Source of the DNA: a bacterium
GTDB taxonomy: Bacteria; Margulisbacteria; Marinamargulisbacteria; GCA-2716485; GCA-002719695
NCBI GenBank assembly: GCA_002716725.1
Contig: PBBX01000017.1
Coordinates: forward strand, 1-40,939
Length of the DNA stretch: 40,939 nucleotides
Reading direction: 5' to 3'
Part shown: one piece after another, positions 33,131 to 40,020 of the stretch
Position numbering within the stretch: position 1 is the first letter of the stretch
Layout: each line of letters begins with the position of its first letter
Notes under the pieces: model-generated
Database searches by the model: none
What the model was told of the DNA's origin: nothing
Seen by the model: only the letters and a program-made list of their open reading frames with translations
Translations under genes and position numbers: made by a program

Positions 33131-33136
33131 TATACT
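33131..33136 (+). promoter_or_regulatory. -10 element of the 33144 gene
   Basis: TATACT seven bases before the ATG; no Shine-Dalgarno. The -35 region is poor. Confidence 0.4.
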
Positions 33137-33143
33137 ATTAGAT

Positions 33144-34043
33144 ATGAGATTATTGATATTTTTTAATGTGTGTTGCCTTTTTTTTGTATTTTGTTTCAAT
33201 ACTATTGCTGAGGATAGTTTTTTTTATTTTCCTCATAAACTTGATTTATTTCAAATACCTAATGAACCATCTTTATATTCAGGTTCTAATGATATTGTAA
33301 ATACGTTTTTAGAAGATAGGTTTTTAGATATCGATTCGATATCTGTTCAGCCTTTTCTAGATATGGCTATTTCGGATGATTATAAGACCACTATATTTTT
33401 TTCGGGTGGTGATGTAGACGTTTTTTGGTTTGTTGTAAATTATACAGCAGACAATACGATTCTATCAGCTATTCGGTTCAAACCACGAATTTCAAAGAAT
33501 AAAGGGGGTGTTTCTGTTAGTCTTTCTACATTATTGTCTATTTCAGATTCGCGTGTGTTTTATTTTGAAGATAATAAAATTACGAAATATTTACTTTCTG
33601 ATACTGGGATTTTTACTCTAGATACGTCACTCGTAGTAGATTCTTCTTGGGAACTAGCTTTAATTGATGATATGTTTCCTACCTTAACTAGTTTATATTT
33701 AGTGTTACCATTTTCTACATCAACGGTTGTTTCAACGATTAATAATTTAATAGCTAATTTAAATTTAAAGGTTTTTGGGATTGCTGGAGATGATGGTATG
33801 TTTGAAGCTGATAATTATGTAGATTTGAATCATGAAAGCGGATTAACAACAAACTGTTCTAACTTACGTTATCTTTTTTTGGATCTTAATACGAGTGATC
33901 AAGTGAATAAACTATCTCAGGTAGCATCTGCTTGTAGTTCTATTGAGAAGGTGTTTTTTCTTATATTGGATTTGAAAGACAATACTCATAATCTTGATGT
34001 TATAAATTTGTTTCCTGATAAGCGAATTTTTTATGAATTATGA
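33144..34043 (+). CDS. Secreted orphan protein
   Basis: A 299-residue protein with a clear signal peptide (core FFNVCCLFFVFCF, cleavage near IAE-D). The mature part is acidic and rich in Ser, Asp, Leu, Phe and aromatic residues, with alternating strand patterns (e.g. KTTIFFSGGDVDVFWFVVNY). Toward the C-terminus are spaced Leu-rich strands (LRYLFLDLNTSDQ, VFFLILDLKDN), possibly an alpha/beta or leucine-rich arrangement. I recognise no family. A TATACT element seven bases upstream of the ATG supports the start. It is followed by a tRNA gene on the opposite strand. Confidence 0.75.
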   Translation: MRLLIFFNVCCLFFVFCFNTIAEDSFFYFPHKLDLFQIPNEPSLYSGSNDIVNTFLEDRFLDIDSISVQPFLDMAISDDYKTTIFFSGGDVDVFWFVVNYTADNTILSAIRFKPRISKNKGGVSVSLSTLLSISDSRVFYFEDNKITKYLLSDTGIFTLDTSLVVDSSWELALIDDMFPTLTSLYLVLPFSTSTVVSTINNLIANLNLKVFGIAGDDGMFEADNYVDLNHESGLTTNCSNLRYLFLDLNTSDQVNKLSQVASACSSIEKVFFLILDLKDNTHNLDVINLFPDKRIFYEL

Positions 34044-34125
34044 ATATTAGGAGTTAGATAATAACAACTAATTAGCTCTTTTATAGGTAGTAAATAGCTG
34101 TTATGGGTACTTAAGATACGTTTGT

Positions 34126-34200
34126 TGGTAGCCCTACGGGGATTCGAACCCCGGCTGCCAGGATGAAAACCTGGTGTCCTAACCCCTAGACGATAGGGCC
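34126..34200 (-). tRNA. tRNA-Glu (anticodon TTC)
   Basis: On the minus strand the gene runs from 34200 to 34126 with CCA encoded at the 3' end. The acceptor stem is GGCCCTA/TAGGGCT (one G-U at the first pair). The anticodon stem CCAGG/CCTGG holds the loop TTTTCAT with anticodon TTC, and the T arm CCGGGGTTCGAATCCCCG is perfect. The whole cloverleaf is intact, and no intron is present. Confidence 0.97.
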
Positions 34201-34217
34201 ACAATTAGGTGAAAAGA

Positions 34218-34246
34218 ATAGTAGCATACCCTTTTTTTGTTGGCAA
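34218..34246 (-). promoter_or_regulatory. Promoter of tRNA-Glu
   Basis: On the minus strand, TTGCCA (34241-34246), a 17-base spacer and TACTAT (34218-34223), 17 bases before the mature tRNA. It occupies the region in which a GTG start of the neighbouring plus-strand gene could otherwise be placed. Confidence 0.6.
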
Positions 34247-34298
34247 TTATTCGTCTATTGGGATGTTTATTTTTTATGTTATGATGGTAGGTCTCATT

Positions 34299-35066
34299 AT
34301 GCTCGAAAATATTTGGAATTTTGCTAACCATAAACAGGTGGGTAGCTCATCACATAATCATGATAGGAAATGTGATTTAGCCAATCACTCATTTTCGGAT
34401 ATGTTTCAGAAAGAATCATCGGATACACGAGAGTTTTATAGCCCTCCCCTATCAGATTATGGATTTCAATTTGCTTATTCGTCTATTTCTGATCAGGATA
34501 TACCTCAGCTTCTAAAGCAGTTTTTGCAATCAACTCCTCAGCAAGCCTTGCTATTAGCTCATAATCATATTACCGATCAAGGTTTTATGGAGTTAGTGGC
34601 ATTTTTAAAAGAAAACACCACTATTAAACATTTGATTTTATCTCATAATGCTCTTAGCTTTAATGAGTTTGCTAAAGCAGGGTTAGCGGACTTGTTAAAG
34701 GTAAATCGCTTTATTGGTTGGTTAGTGTTTAACCATAACGATATTAGTGATTTAGGTGCTAAACATTTAGGGTTGGCTTTGGCTCATAATAAATCCGTTA
34801 AACATCTTGTGTTATCGCATAATTATATTACGGATCGTGGATTAACGGATTTATTAGCGGGACTTAATCATCACCCTACCCTAGAATCGTTATTTTTGGC
34901 CAATAATCAGTTATCGCTTGAAGCATTACCTCTTTTGATGACTTTTGTTGCTCAGCAATCGTGTTTAAAACGCTTGGATATTTCAGGACAGTTTGATCCT
35001 TTTGATCCCTTGCTTATTGACCTAAAAAAACAATGCGAATTAAAGGGGATTCGGTTACACTATTAA
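34299..35066 (+). CDS. Leucine-rich-repeat protein of ribonuclease-inhibitor type
   Basis: About 255 residues from the ATG at 34299 (AGG seven bases upstream). The frame is open to a GTG at 34209, but that stretch holds the tRNA-Glu promoter. After a His/Ser-rich N-terminus (about 1-65) there are five to six repeats of roughly 28 residues: ALLLAHNHITDQGF, HLILSHNALSFNEF, WLVFNHNDISDLGA, HLVLSHNYITDRGL, SLFLANNQLSLEAL and RLDISG. The N-x-I-[ST]-D-x-G consensus and 28-residue period are those of ribonuclease-inhibitor/NLR LRRs, common in eukaryotes and in bacteria that interact with them. No signal peptide is evident with this start. It is a probable protein-binding scaffold; the partner is unknown. 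Confidence 0.82.
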   Translation: MLENIWNFANHKQVGSSSHNHDRKCDLANHSFSDMFQKESSDTREFYSPPLSDYGFQFAYSSISDQDIPQLLKQFLQSTPQQALLLAHNHITDQGFMELVAFLKENTTIKHLILSHNALSFNEFAKAGLADLLKVNRFIGWLVFNHNDISDLGAKHLGLALAHNKSVKHLVLSHNYITDRGLTDLLAGLNHHPTLESLFLANNQLSLEALPLLMTFVAQQSCLKRLDISGQFDPFDPLLIDLKKQCELKGIRLHY

Positions 35067-35106
35067 TAATTAATTCTACTTGAATACTGTGATTGGAGGG
35101 TATGTT

Positions 35107-36198
35107 ATGTTAGATAAATATGCAAGATTGTTAGTAGATTATTGTGTTGGTGTAGAGCCAAAACAACGTGTGTTAGTTAAATCTACGTATTTAGCAGAAC
35201 CGTTATTACAAATATTGTATCAATTATTACTTAAACGTGGGTGTAGTGTAGAGTTTGATCTTTCGTTTCAAGATCAAGATAAAATTATGTATGATTTTAG
35301 TTCCAGTGATCAGTTATCAACTTTACCTGTCTTTTATAATAAGGCTGTGGAAGAGTTTGATGCTTTAATTCGTGTTATAGCCCCTTTTAATTTAAAATCT
35401 ACAGCAGAGGTGTCTTCTGATAAAAAACGTATCTTACAAGAGGCTATGGCACCTTTACGTAAGCGTTATATGGAGCGATCTGCTAAAAAAGAGCTAAAAT
35501 GGGTGTTGTGTGTGTATCCTACGCAAGCGGCGGCTCAAGAATGTGGGATGTCGTTAGCTGATTATGAAAAGTTTGTGTATCAGTCGTGTATGTTGGATAT
35601 GGATGATCCTATTTCAGCTTGGCAAGATTTGAGTCGTAGACAACAGCATATTGTTGATTATTTAAATAAGGTATCTATGGTTCGTTATGTAGGGCTTAAT
35701 ACTGATATTTCTTTTAGTACAAAAGATCGAATTTGGATTAATTCGGATGGCCATTATAATATGCCTTCGGGGGAAGTATTTACGGGGCCTGTTGAAGATA
35801 GTGTTCAGGGTCATGTTTATTTTTCATATCCTACTGTGTATGAAGGGGCTGATGTTGAGGGGGTGTTTTTAGAAGTTAATAATGGTGTTGTTTCAACGTG
35901 GAAAGCAGAGAAGGGGCAGGAGGTTTTAGATCGTGTTTTTTCAATTAAAGGGGCTCGCCAATTTGGAGAAGTTGCGATTGGAACAAATTATTCGATTCAA
36001 CGTGCTACTAAAAATATTTTGTTTGATGAAAAAATAGGCGGTTCTATTCATATGGCTATTGGAGCTTCGTATCCAGAAACCGGTGGGAATAATGATTCTG
36101 CTGTTCATTGGGATATGATTAAAGATATGAAAGTAGAGGGTCAAATTTTTGCTGATAATACGTTAATTTATGAAAATGGTGAGTTTATTATAGATTAG
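35107..36198 (+). CDS. M29-family aminopeptidase (AmpS/AmpT/PepS type)
   Basis: A 363-residue co-catalytic metallo-aminopeptidase. The probable metal ligands are Glu223 (MPSGEVFTGP), Glu288 (FGEVAIG), His315 (GGSIHMAIG), His334 and Asp336 (TGGNNDSAVHWDM). The N-terminal half (LLVDYCVGVEPKQRVLVKS onward) is the usual M29 substrate-channel domain. It releases N-terminal residues from peptides in the cytoplasm. The length is a little below the usual 410. GGAGGG six bases before the ATG at 35107 fixes the start over a TTG 27 bases upstream. It follows the LRR gene by 40 bases and may share its transcript. Confidence 0.92.
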   Translation: MLDKYARLLVDYCVGVEPKQRVLVKSTYLAEPLLQILYQLLLKRGCSVEFDLSFQDQDKIMYDFSSSDQLSTLPVFYNKAVEEFDALIRVIAPFNLKSTAEVSSDKKRILQEAMAPLRKRYMERSAKKELKWVLCVYPTQAAAQECGMSLADYEKFVYQSCMLDMDDPISAWQDLSRRQQHIVDYLNKVSMVRYVGLNTDISFSTKDRIWINSDGHYNMPSGEVFTGPVEDSVQGHVYFSYPTVYEGADVEGVFLEVNNGVVSTWKAEKGQEVLDRVFSIKGARQFGEVAIGTNYSIQRATKNILFDEKIGGSIHMAIGASYPETGGNNDSAVHWDMIKDMKVEGQIFADNTLIYENGEFIID

Positions 36199-36224
36199 TT
36201 TTTTTTAATAATGGTTTTGCTTAT

Positions 36225-36363
36225 CTTACTACTATGTTTTTTTGTTTAATGTTATACATAAACGATTCATGCTGTTGATATAGTGTAGTTTTGCTCAAGT
36301 TCAAAAATTTTTTTAAGCCATGTGTTTATTGCAACAAATTTAACTACACCTTATAGTAGTAAG
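36225..36363 (+). ncRNA. Candidate structured RNA with nested inverted repeats
   Basis: The 377-base gap 36199-36575 contains an 11-bp perfect inverted repeat, CTTACTACTAT (36225-36235) with ATAGTAGTAAG (36353-36363), that encloses an 8-bp one, GTGTAGTT (36283-36290) with AACTACAC (36342-36349). A further hairpin with one bulge, GTTTAATG against CATAAAC, lies between the outer and inner left arms, and TTGC/GCAA extends the inner stem. All four elements are compatible in one fold of about 140 bases with a multi-branch shape. No known RNA family is recognised. It may be an independent small RNA or the 3' end of the aminopeptidase mRNA. Confidence 0.35.
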
Positions 36364-36550
36364 CGTATCTTTAGTTTCTTAATGGTCTTGATTAGAGGTC
36401 TTTTTAAAATTTTTAAGTAATTTCAAGTTTGTTTTTAAAAAATGTGCAAGCGTAACGAGTTTGTTTTATTTATGTTTTAATAATATAAAATTACTAGTAT
36501 AATTTTGTGATAAATTAAATTAATAATATAGAAAAAGGGATATTACCTAC
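36364..36550 (+). promoter_or_regulatory. AT-rich region with probable promoter of the 36576 gene
   Basis: No gene is seen. TATAAT at 36498-36503 is a good -10 with a weak -35; AAAAAGGG at about 36532-36539 is the Shine-Dalgarno of the short reading frame at 36551. A direct repeat GGTCTT occurs near 36384 and 36397. Confidence 0.4.
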
Positions 36551-36574
36551 ATGTCTTTTTTTAAAATTCATTAA
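36551..36574 (+). CDS. Seven-residue leader peptide or frameshifted gene start
   Basis: ATG at 36551 has the only Shine-Dalgarno in the area (AAAAAGGG, 11 bases upstream) but encodes just MSFFKIH before TAA. It contains T7 followed by A4. Losing one T would read MSFLKFIN straight into the ATG at 36576, giving one longer protein. It may be a regulatory leader, a site of programmed transcriptional slippage, or a mutation or sequencing error. Confidence 0.4.
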   Translation: MSFFKIH

Positions 36575-36575
36575 C

Positions 36576-36866
36576 ATGTGTGATGATACGGGTAATCGTA
36601 TAATTCGTAGGATATTTTGTGAATACGTTATTAATCTAGATGGAGGTAGTAAGGGGTTTGTTTCTCAAACCATGAAAGCTGTTATAGATGCAAAAAATAT
36701 TGTTTCAACGATAGAACAAACTATAGAACAAACTAACATTATACTGCGAGAAAAAGCACAAGAACGTGAAAAAAAAGAATTAGTAAAAGCAGAAAAAGAT
36801 TTAGAAGCAAAAAAATTGGATAAAGTACTTTTTAACTATAGTCATTTGATTCCGGCTTTTATTTAA
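36576..36866 (+). CDS. Short coiled-coil protein, perhaps N-terminally frameshifted
   Basis: A 96-residue protein. Residues 1-40 are mixed (MCDDTGNRIIRRIFCEYVIN, LDGGSKGF). Residues 32-80 form a continuous charged amphipathic helix (TMKAVIDAKNIVSTIEQTIE, EREKKELVKAEKDLEAKK) likely to be a coiled coil, and the end is hydrophobic (HLIPAFI). No family is recognised. No Shine-Dalgarno lies directly before this ATG; the nearest belongs to the tiny frame at 36551, so this gene is either reinitiated after that peptide or joined to it by a +1/-1 shift in the T tract. It converges on trmB. Confidence 0.55.
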   Translation: MCDDTGNRIIRRIFCEYVINLDGGSKGFVSQTMKAVIDAKNIVSTIEQTIEQTNIILREKAQEREKKELVKAEKDLEAKKLDKVLFNYSHLIPAFI

Positions 36867-36897
36867 CGGGTACTATTTGATAATAGCTATATCGTTA

Positions 36898-37491
36898 TTA
36901 GCTAATTTTTTCGTAAGTTTGCATTAAGCAAACTCTATTATCTTTTTGAGTGAATAAGCTCCAGTGTGTTTGATAGGATGTTTCCCAGAATGAATCGTTG
37001 ATGGCTTTAAACGTTTTAAATGCTTGAAATTGCTTGTTTATATCATCAAACAGTGCTTTGACATCGGTGCTAATATAAATTTTTCCATTTATTTTTAATT
37101 TTTTTAATGCTAATTCTAAAAAGTCGTGGGAGATGATTCGACGTTTATGATGTTTGGTTTTTAACCAGGGGTCTGGATGAAAGATAAACAGTCTATTAAT
37201 ACTATTATCATGAGGAACATCGTTGATAAAATAATGGCCGTTTCCATGAAAGATGGATGTATGTGTTAGTGTTTCTTGTTCTAATTTTTTTTTAAGTAAT
37301 ATGACTATGGGTTTACGTACGTCTATGCCAATGACGTGATGGTTAGGGTTTTGTTTTGCCCATCTAATTAAGAAGTCTCCTTTCCCAAAACCAATTTCAA
37401 TATCTATTTCTTTATTGTCTTGTGGTAAGGATAGTGAGTTAAAACGATGGTTGATATTGAGGGGGTTTGTATGTGTTCTGACGCGTTTCAT
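36898..37491 (-). CDS. trmB: tRNA (guanine-N7)-methyltransferase
   Basis: A 197-residue SAM-dependent enzyme that makes m7G46 in tRNA. The SAM loop EIGFGKGDFL (about 32-41) and GIDVRKP are followed by the TrmB signature FIFHPDPWLKTKHHKRRII (about 103-121) and a C-terminal SLFTQKDNRVCLMQTYEK (substrate-binding T-x-[FY]-x-x block). It is a little shorter than E. coli TrmB (239), lacking an N-terminal extension, which is common. The start lies 53 bases inside the upstream hydrolase gene and has its own TATAAT seven bases before the ATG, so it can be expressed independently. Confidence 0.93.
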   Translation of the reverse strand: MKRVRTHTNPLNINHRFNSLSLPQDNKEIDIEIGFGKGDFLIRWAKQNPNHHVIGIDVRKPIVILLKKKLEQETLTHTSIFHGNGHYFINDVPHDNSINRLFIFHPDPWLKTKHHKRRIISHDFLELALKKLKINGKIYISTDVKALFDDINKQFQAFKTFKAINDSFWETSYQTHWSLFTQKDNRVCLMQTYEKIS

Positions 37492-38221
37492 GGGTTTGAT
37501 TATACTGTTTTAAGATAAAAAGGTTAATGTCTTTTCCGTATCGATCAATATCCCAAAACCAGCGTTTTTCTTTGAATAATCGTTTATAGGTGATGTTTTT
37601 GTAGAATGTTTGTAATTTTGTATAGAGCTTTTTTTGATGCTTGATACGCCAACTAACATCATGAATTAACATAAAGTAAATGGGTAGGTTGGGATTGAGC
37701 GCTTTTTTATACTTAAAGATTGAATTAGAAAGGTGTCCTTTGTCGTTTATTTCAATGCCTCCAATTAGAGTCATGCTTGCAAAATTATCGATTGTTTCGG
37801 CTGCAATGATATTTAAAAATGCCCCTTCAGACATTCCTATTAAATGAATGCTATTTGGATTGACGTAGGGTTTGTTTTTAATGTAATTACTAACACCTAT
37901 AATAGCTTTTACCTTGCGATATCGTTCGATAGGTATAATGCAGACATACCCACGTTGGGCAAAATAAGCGGCTATGTATTCGAGATTATAGCCTCGTCTA
38001 TTGGCTAAGTCTTTTCCAGCCCAGTCATAAAATTCATCGTAACTGTATATGATTATAGGAAATTTTTTATTTCCTTTTGGTTTACTAATAATTGCTTTAT
38101 AGCTACCTAAATAATCATAACGCACATACTCTATGTCAATTTTTTTACTGATATTGTTTGTTTTGGCATGGATTGAACTAACTAATCCAATGATGATGAT
38201 TATACTAATAAGTGCTTTCAT
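37439..38221 (-). CDS. Secreted alpha/beta-hydrolase (dienelactone-hydrolase-like)
   Basis: A 260-residue protein with a signal peptide (core LISIIIIIGLVSS, cleavage near IHA-K). The hydrolase core follows: KFPIIIYSYDEF, YFAQRGYVCIIPIE, the nucleophile elbow IGMSEGAF (Gly-x-Ser-x-Gly) and a C-terminal LPIYFMLIHDVSW that may hold the acid and a His. It is similar in style to dienelactone-hydrolase or S9-like secreted esterases. It is probably periplasmic; the substrate is unknown. The last 53 bases overlap trmB in another frame, and the C-terminal Gln/Pro/Tyr-rich tail (YKPPQYQPSF) may be a by-product of that overlap. Confidence 0.78.
   Translation of the reverse strand: MKALISIIIIIGLVSSIHAKTNNISKKIDIEYVRYDYLGSYKAIISKPKGNKKFPIIIYSYDEFYDWAGKDLANRRGYNLEYIAAYFAQRGYVCIIPIERYRKVKAIIGVSNYIKNKPYVNPNSIHLIGMSEGAFLNIIAAETIDNFASMTLIGGIEINDKGHLSNSIFKYKKALNPNLPIYFMLIHDVSWRIKHQKKLYTKLQTFYKNITYKRLFKEKRWFWDIDRYGKDINLFILKQYNQTHETRQNTYKPPQYQPSF
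37499..37527 (-). promoter_or_regulatory. Leaderless-type trmB promoter inside the upstream hydrolase gene
   Basis: On the minus strand, TTAACC (37522-37527), a 17-base spacer and TATAAT (37499-37504), seven bases before the trmB ATG. The promoter lies wholly within hydrolase coding sequence. Confidence 0.5.
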
Positions 38222-38280
38222 TTCTTATGATTATTCCCTCTTTTATGATACCATTAACCCACTAAAGTTAAGGATAGTTA

Positions 38281-40020
38281 ATGTTACAGTTTATCAGACG
38301 TTACGTTGTTGGATATTGGTCTTATTATTGTGCTGGATTTTTTGCTCTTATTGCAACCAATTATGTGGCTACTATTATTCCTTTATATATTCAGCAAGCT
38401 GTTGATTTATTAGCAAATAAGGCTTCTTTTGATGCTATTCGGCCTTTTTTAATTCGTATTATTGGGTTTGCTATGTTATTAGCTGTTGTTCGTACCTTGT
38501 CTCGTGTTTTAATTTTTTTTCCAGGTCGCTTTGTTGAATATGATTTAAGAGGGAGCTTGTTTTCTCATTTATTGGGCTTATCAGACACGTTTTATAACAA
38601 TCAAAAGATTGGGGATCTTATTTCTCGGATGATTAATGATGTTCAAAGTTTACGTGCAACAGCTGCATTAGGGTTTTTACATATTATTAATACGATTATG
38701 ATTTATAGTTTTGTGATTGTTCAGATGATGCATATTCATGGGGGCCTTACGTTTTGGGTTGTGTTGCCAATTCCGTTAGCGATGGTTTTTGTTGGTTTTT
38801 TTGTAAAATATATGTATTTATATACCTATCAATGTCAGCAAGCATTAGGTGATATTACCAACTTTTTTGTTGAAATGTTTAGTAATATAAAAGTGATTAA
38901 AACAGCGGTTGCTGAAGAGGCTGTTTTAGCTTTGTTTCATCAAAAAAATGATGATTATGTGTTTAAAAATATTCAGTTAGCCAAAGTTCGAGCGGCTATG
39001 TTTCCTTTTATAGGCATTATTGGGTCTATTGGTAGTTTTGTTTTATTGTTGTTAGGTGGAAAACTTATTATTAATGCAGGATTAACGGTAGGCGAATTTG
39101 TAGCGATGGGAACCTATATTGGTTTATTGTCTTGGCCTACAGCATCGTTAGCTTGGATTATTAATATTATTCAACGTGGAAAAGCAGCTTGGTCTCGAAT
39201 TGCTGATATTTTAGATGAAACAAATGACTTTAGGGGGCAGCTTGCTATTGATGAACCAGACTCTTTATTTCCTATTACTTGCCAGCATCTTTCATATGCA
39301 TATGATGATACTACGGAGCCTGTTCTTAAGGATATTAATATTACAATTAATAAAGGTCAGGTGATTGGTTTTTTTGGGCCCTCAGGTTCTGGAAAATCAA
39401 CGCTTATTAATATTTTATCAGGTAGCAAAAAAGTGGCGGATGATCAGGTTATGATTGGAGGTCGTTGTTTAAATACGCTTTCTATTTCAGAGTATCAATA
39501 CTATGTTAGTGCTGTTTCTCAAAATCCATTTTTGTTTTCGGCATCTATTCAGGATAATATTAGCTTTTTTTCTAAGCATTCAAATCAATCAGGTCATGGT
39601 GAATCGTTACGTTTATTAACAGACCAAGCATGTGTTACCGATGATATCACTCGTTTTCCAGATGGGTTTCATACGTTAATTGGGGAAAAAGGTGTTGTAT
39701 TGTCAGGGGGACAACGATCTCGGGTTGCTTTGGCGCGTGCCTTTTATAAGTCGTCGTCGTTATTATTATTAGATGATATTGTATCGGCGATTGATTATGA
39801 TACACAACAACAGATGATTACAAATATGATGACTGCTAAATTGCCAGAACAGGCTTTGGTAATGGTATCGCACCGTGTTAGTGCTTTGTTAGCTTGTGAT
39901 TATATTTATGTGTTTCAAAATGGTTCTATTATTGATGCTGGAACTCATAATGAGTTAATTCAAAAAGAAGGGCTTTATGCTTATACATGGCGTTATCAGA
40001 AATTGGTGGATCAATTATGA
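38281..40020 (+). CDS. ABC exporter half-transporter, MdlA-like with degenerate catalytic site
   Basis: A 579-residue fusion of a six-helix exporter domain (about 1-310) with an ATPase domain. The ATPase has Walker A GPSGSGKST (366-374), signature LSGGQ (474-478), and Walker B LLLLDD with Asp498, then Asp499 where most transporters have the catalytic Glu, followed by the switch His in MVSHR. Asp at that place is typical of one half of heterodimeric exporters (for example MdlA/TM287-type). The partner gene begins at 40017, overlapping by four bases (ATGA), so the pair is almost surely a heterodimer. Such exporters move lipids, peptides or drugs; no substrate is indicated. AAGGA before the ATG serves as RBS. 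Confidence 0.92.
   Translation: MLQFIRRYVVGYWSYYCAGFFALIATNYVATIIPLYIQQAVDLLANKASFDAIRPFLIRIIGFAMLLAVVRTLSRVLIFFPGRFVEYDLRGSLFSHLLGLSDTFYNNQKIGDLISRMINDVQSLRATAALGFLHIINTIMIYSFVIVQMMHIHGGLTFWVVLPIPLAMVFVGFFVKYMYLYTYQCQQALGDITNFFVEMFSNIKVIKTAVAEEAVLALFHQKNDDYVFKNIQLAKVRAAMFPFIGIIGSIGSFVLLLLGGKLIINAGLTVGEFVAMGTYIGLLSWPTASLAWIINIIQRGKAAWSRIADILDETNDFRGQLAIDEPDSLFPITCQHLSYAYDDTTEPVLKDINITINKGQVIGFFGPSGSGKSTLINILSGSKKVADDQVMIGGRCLNTLSISEYQYYVSAVSQNPFLFSASIQDNISFFSKHSNQSGHGESLRLLTDQACVTDDITRFPDGFHTLIGEKGVVLSGGQRSRVALARAFYKSSSLLLLDDIVSAIDYDTQQQMITNMMTAKLPEQALVMVSHRVSALLACDYIYVFQNGSIIDAGTHNELIQKEGLYAYTWRYQKLVDQL

Noticed and set aside
34209-34298. GTG start for the LRR protein close to the tRNA
   Set aside because: This stretch contains the tRNA-Glu promoter (TTGCCA-17-TACTAT on the minus strand) and no RBS; the ATG at 34299 has an AGG at proper distance.
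35080-35106. TTG start for the M29 aminopeptidase
   Set aside because: It would place the strong GGAGGG inside the coding region; the ATG at 35107 has that RBS six bases upstream.
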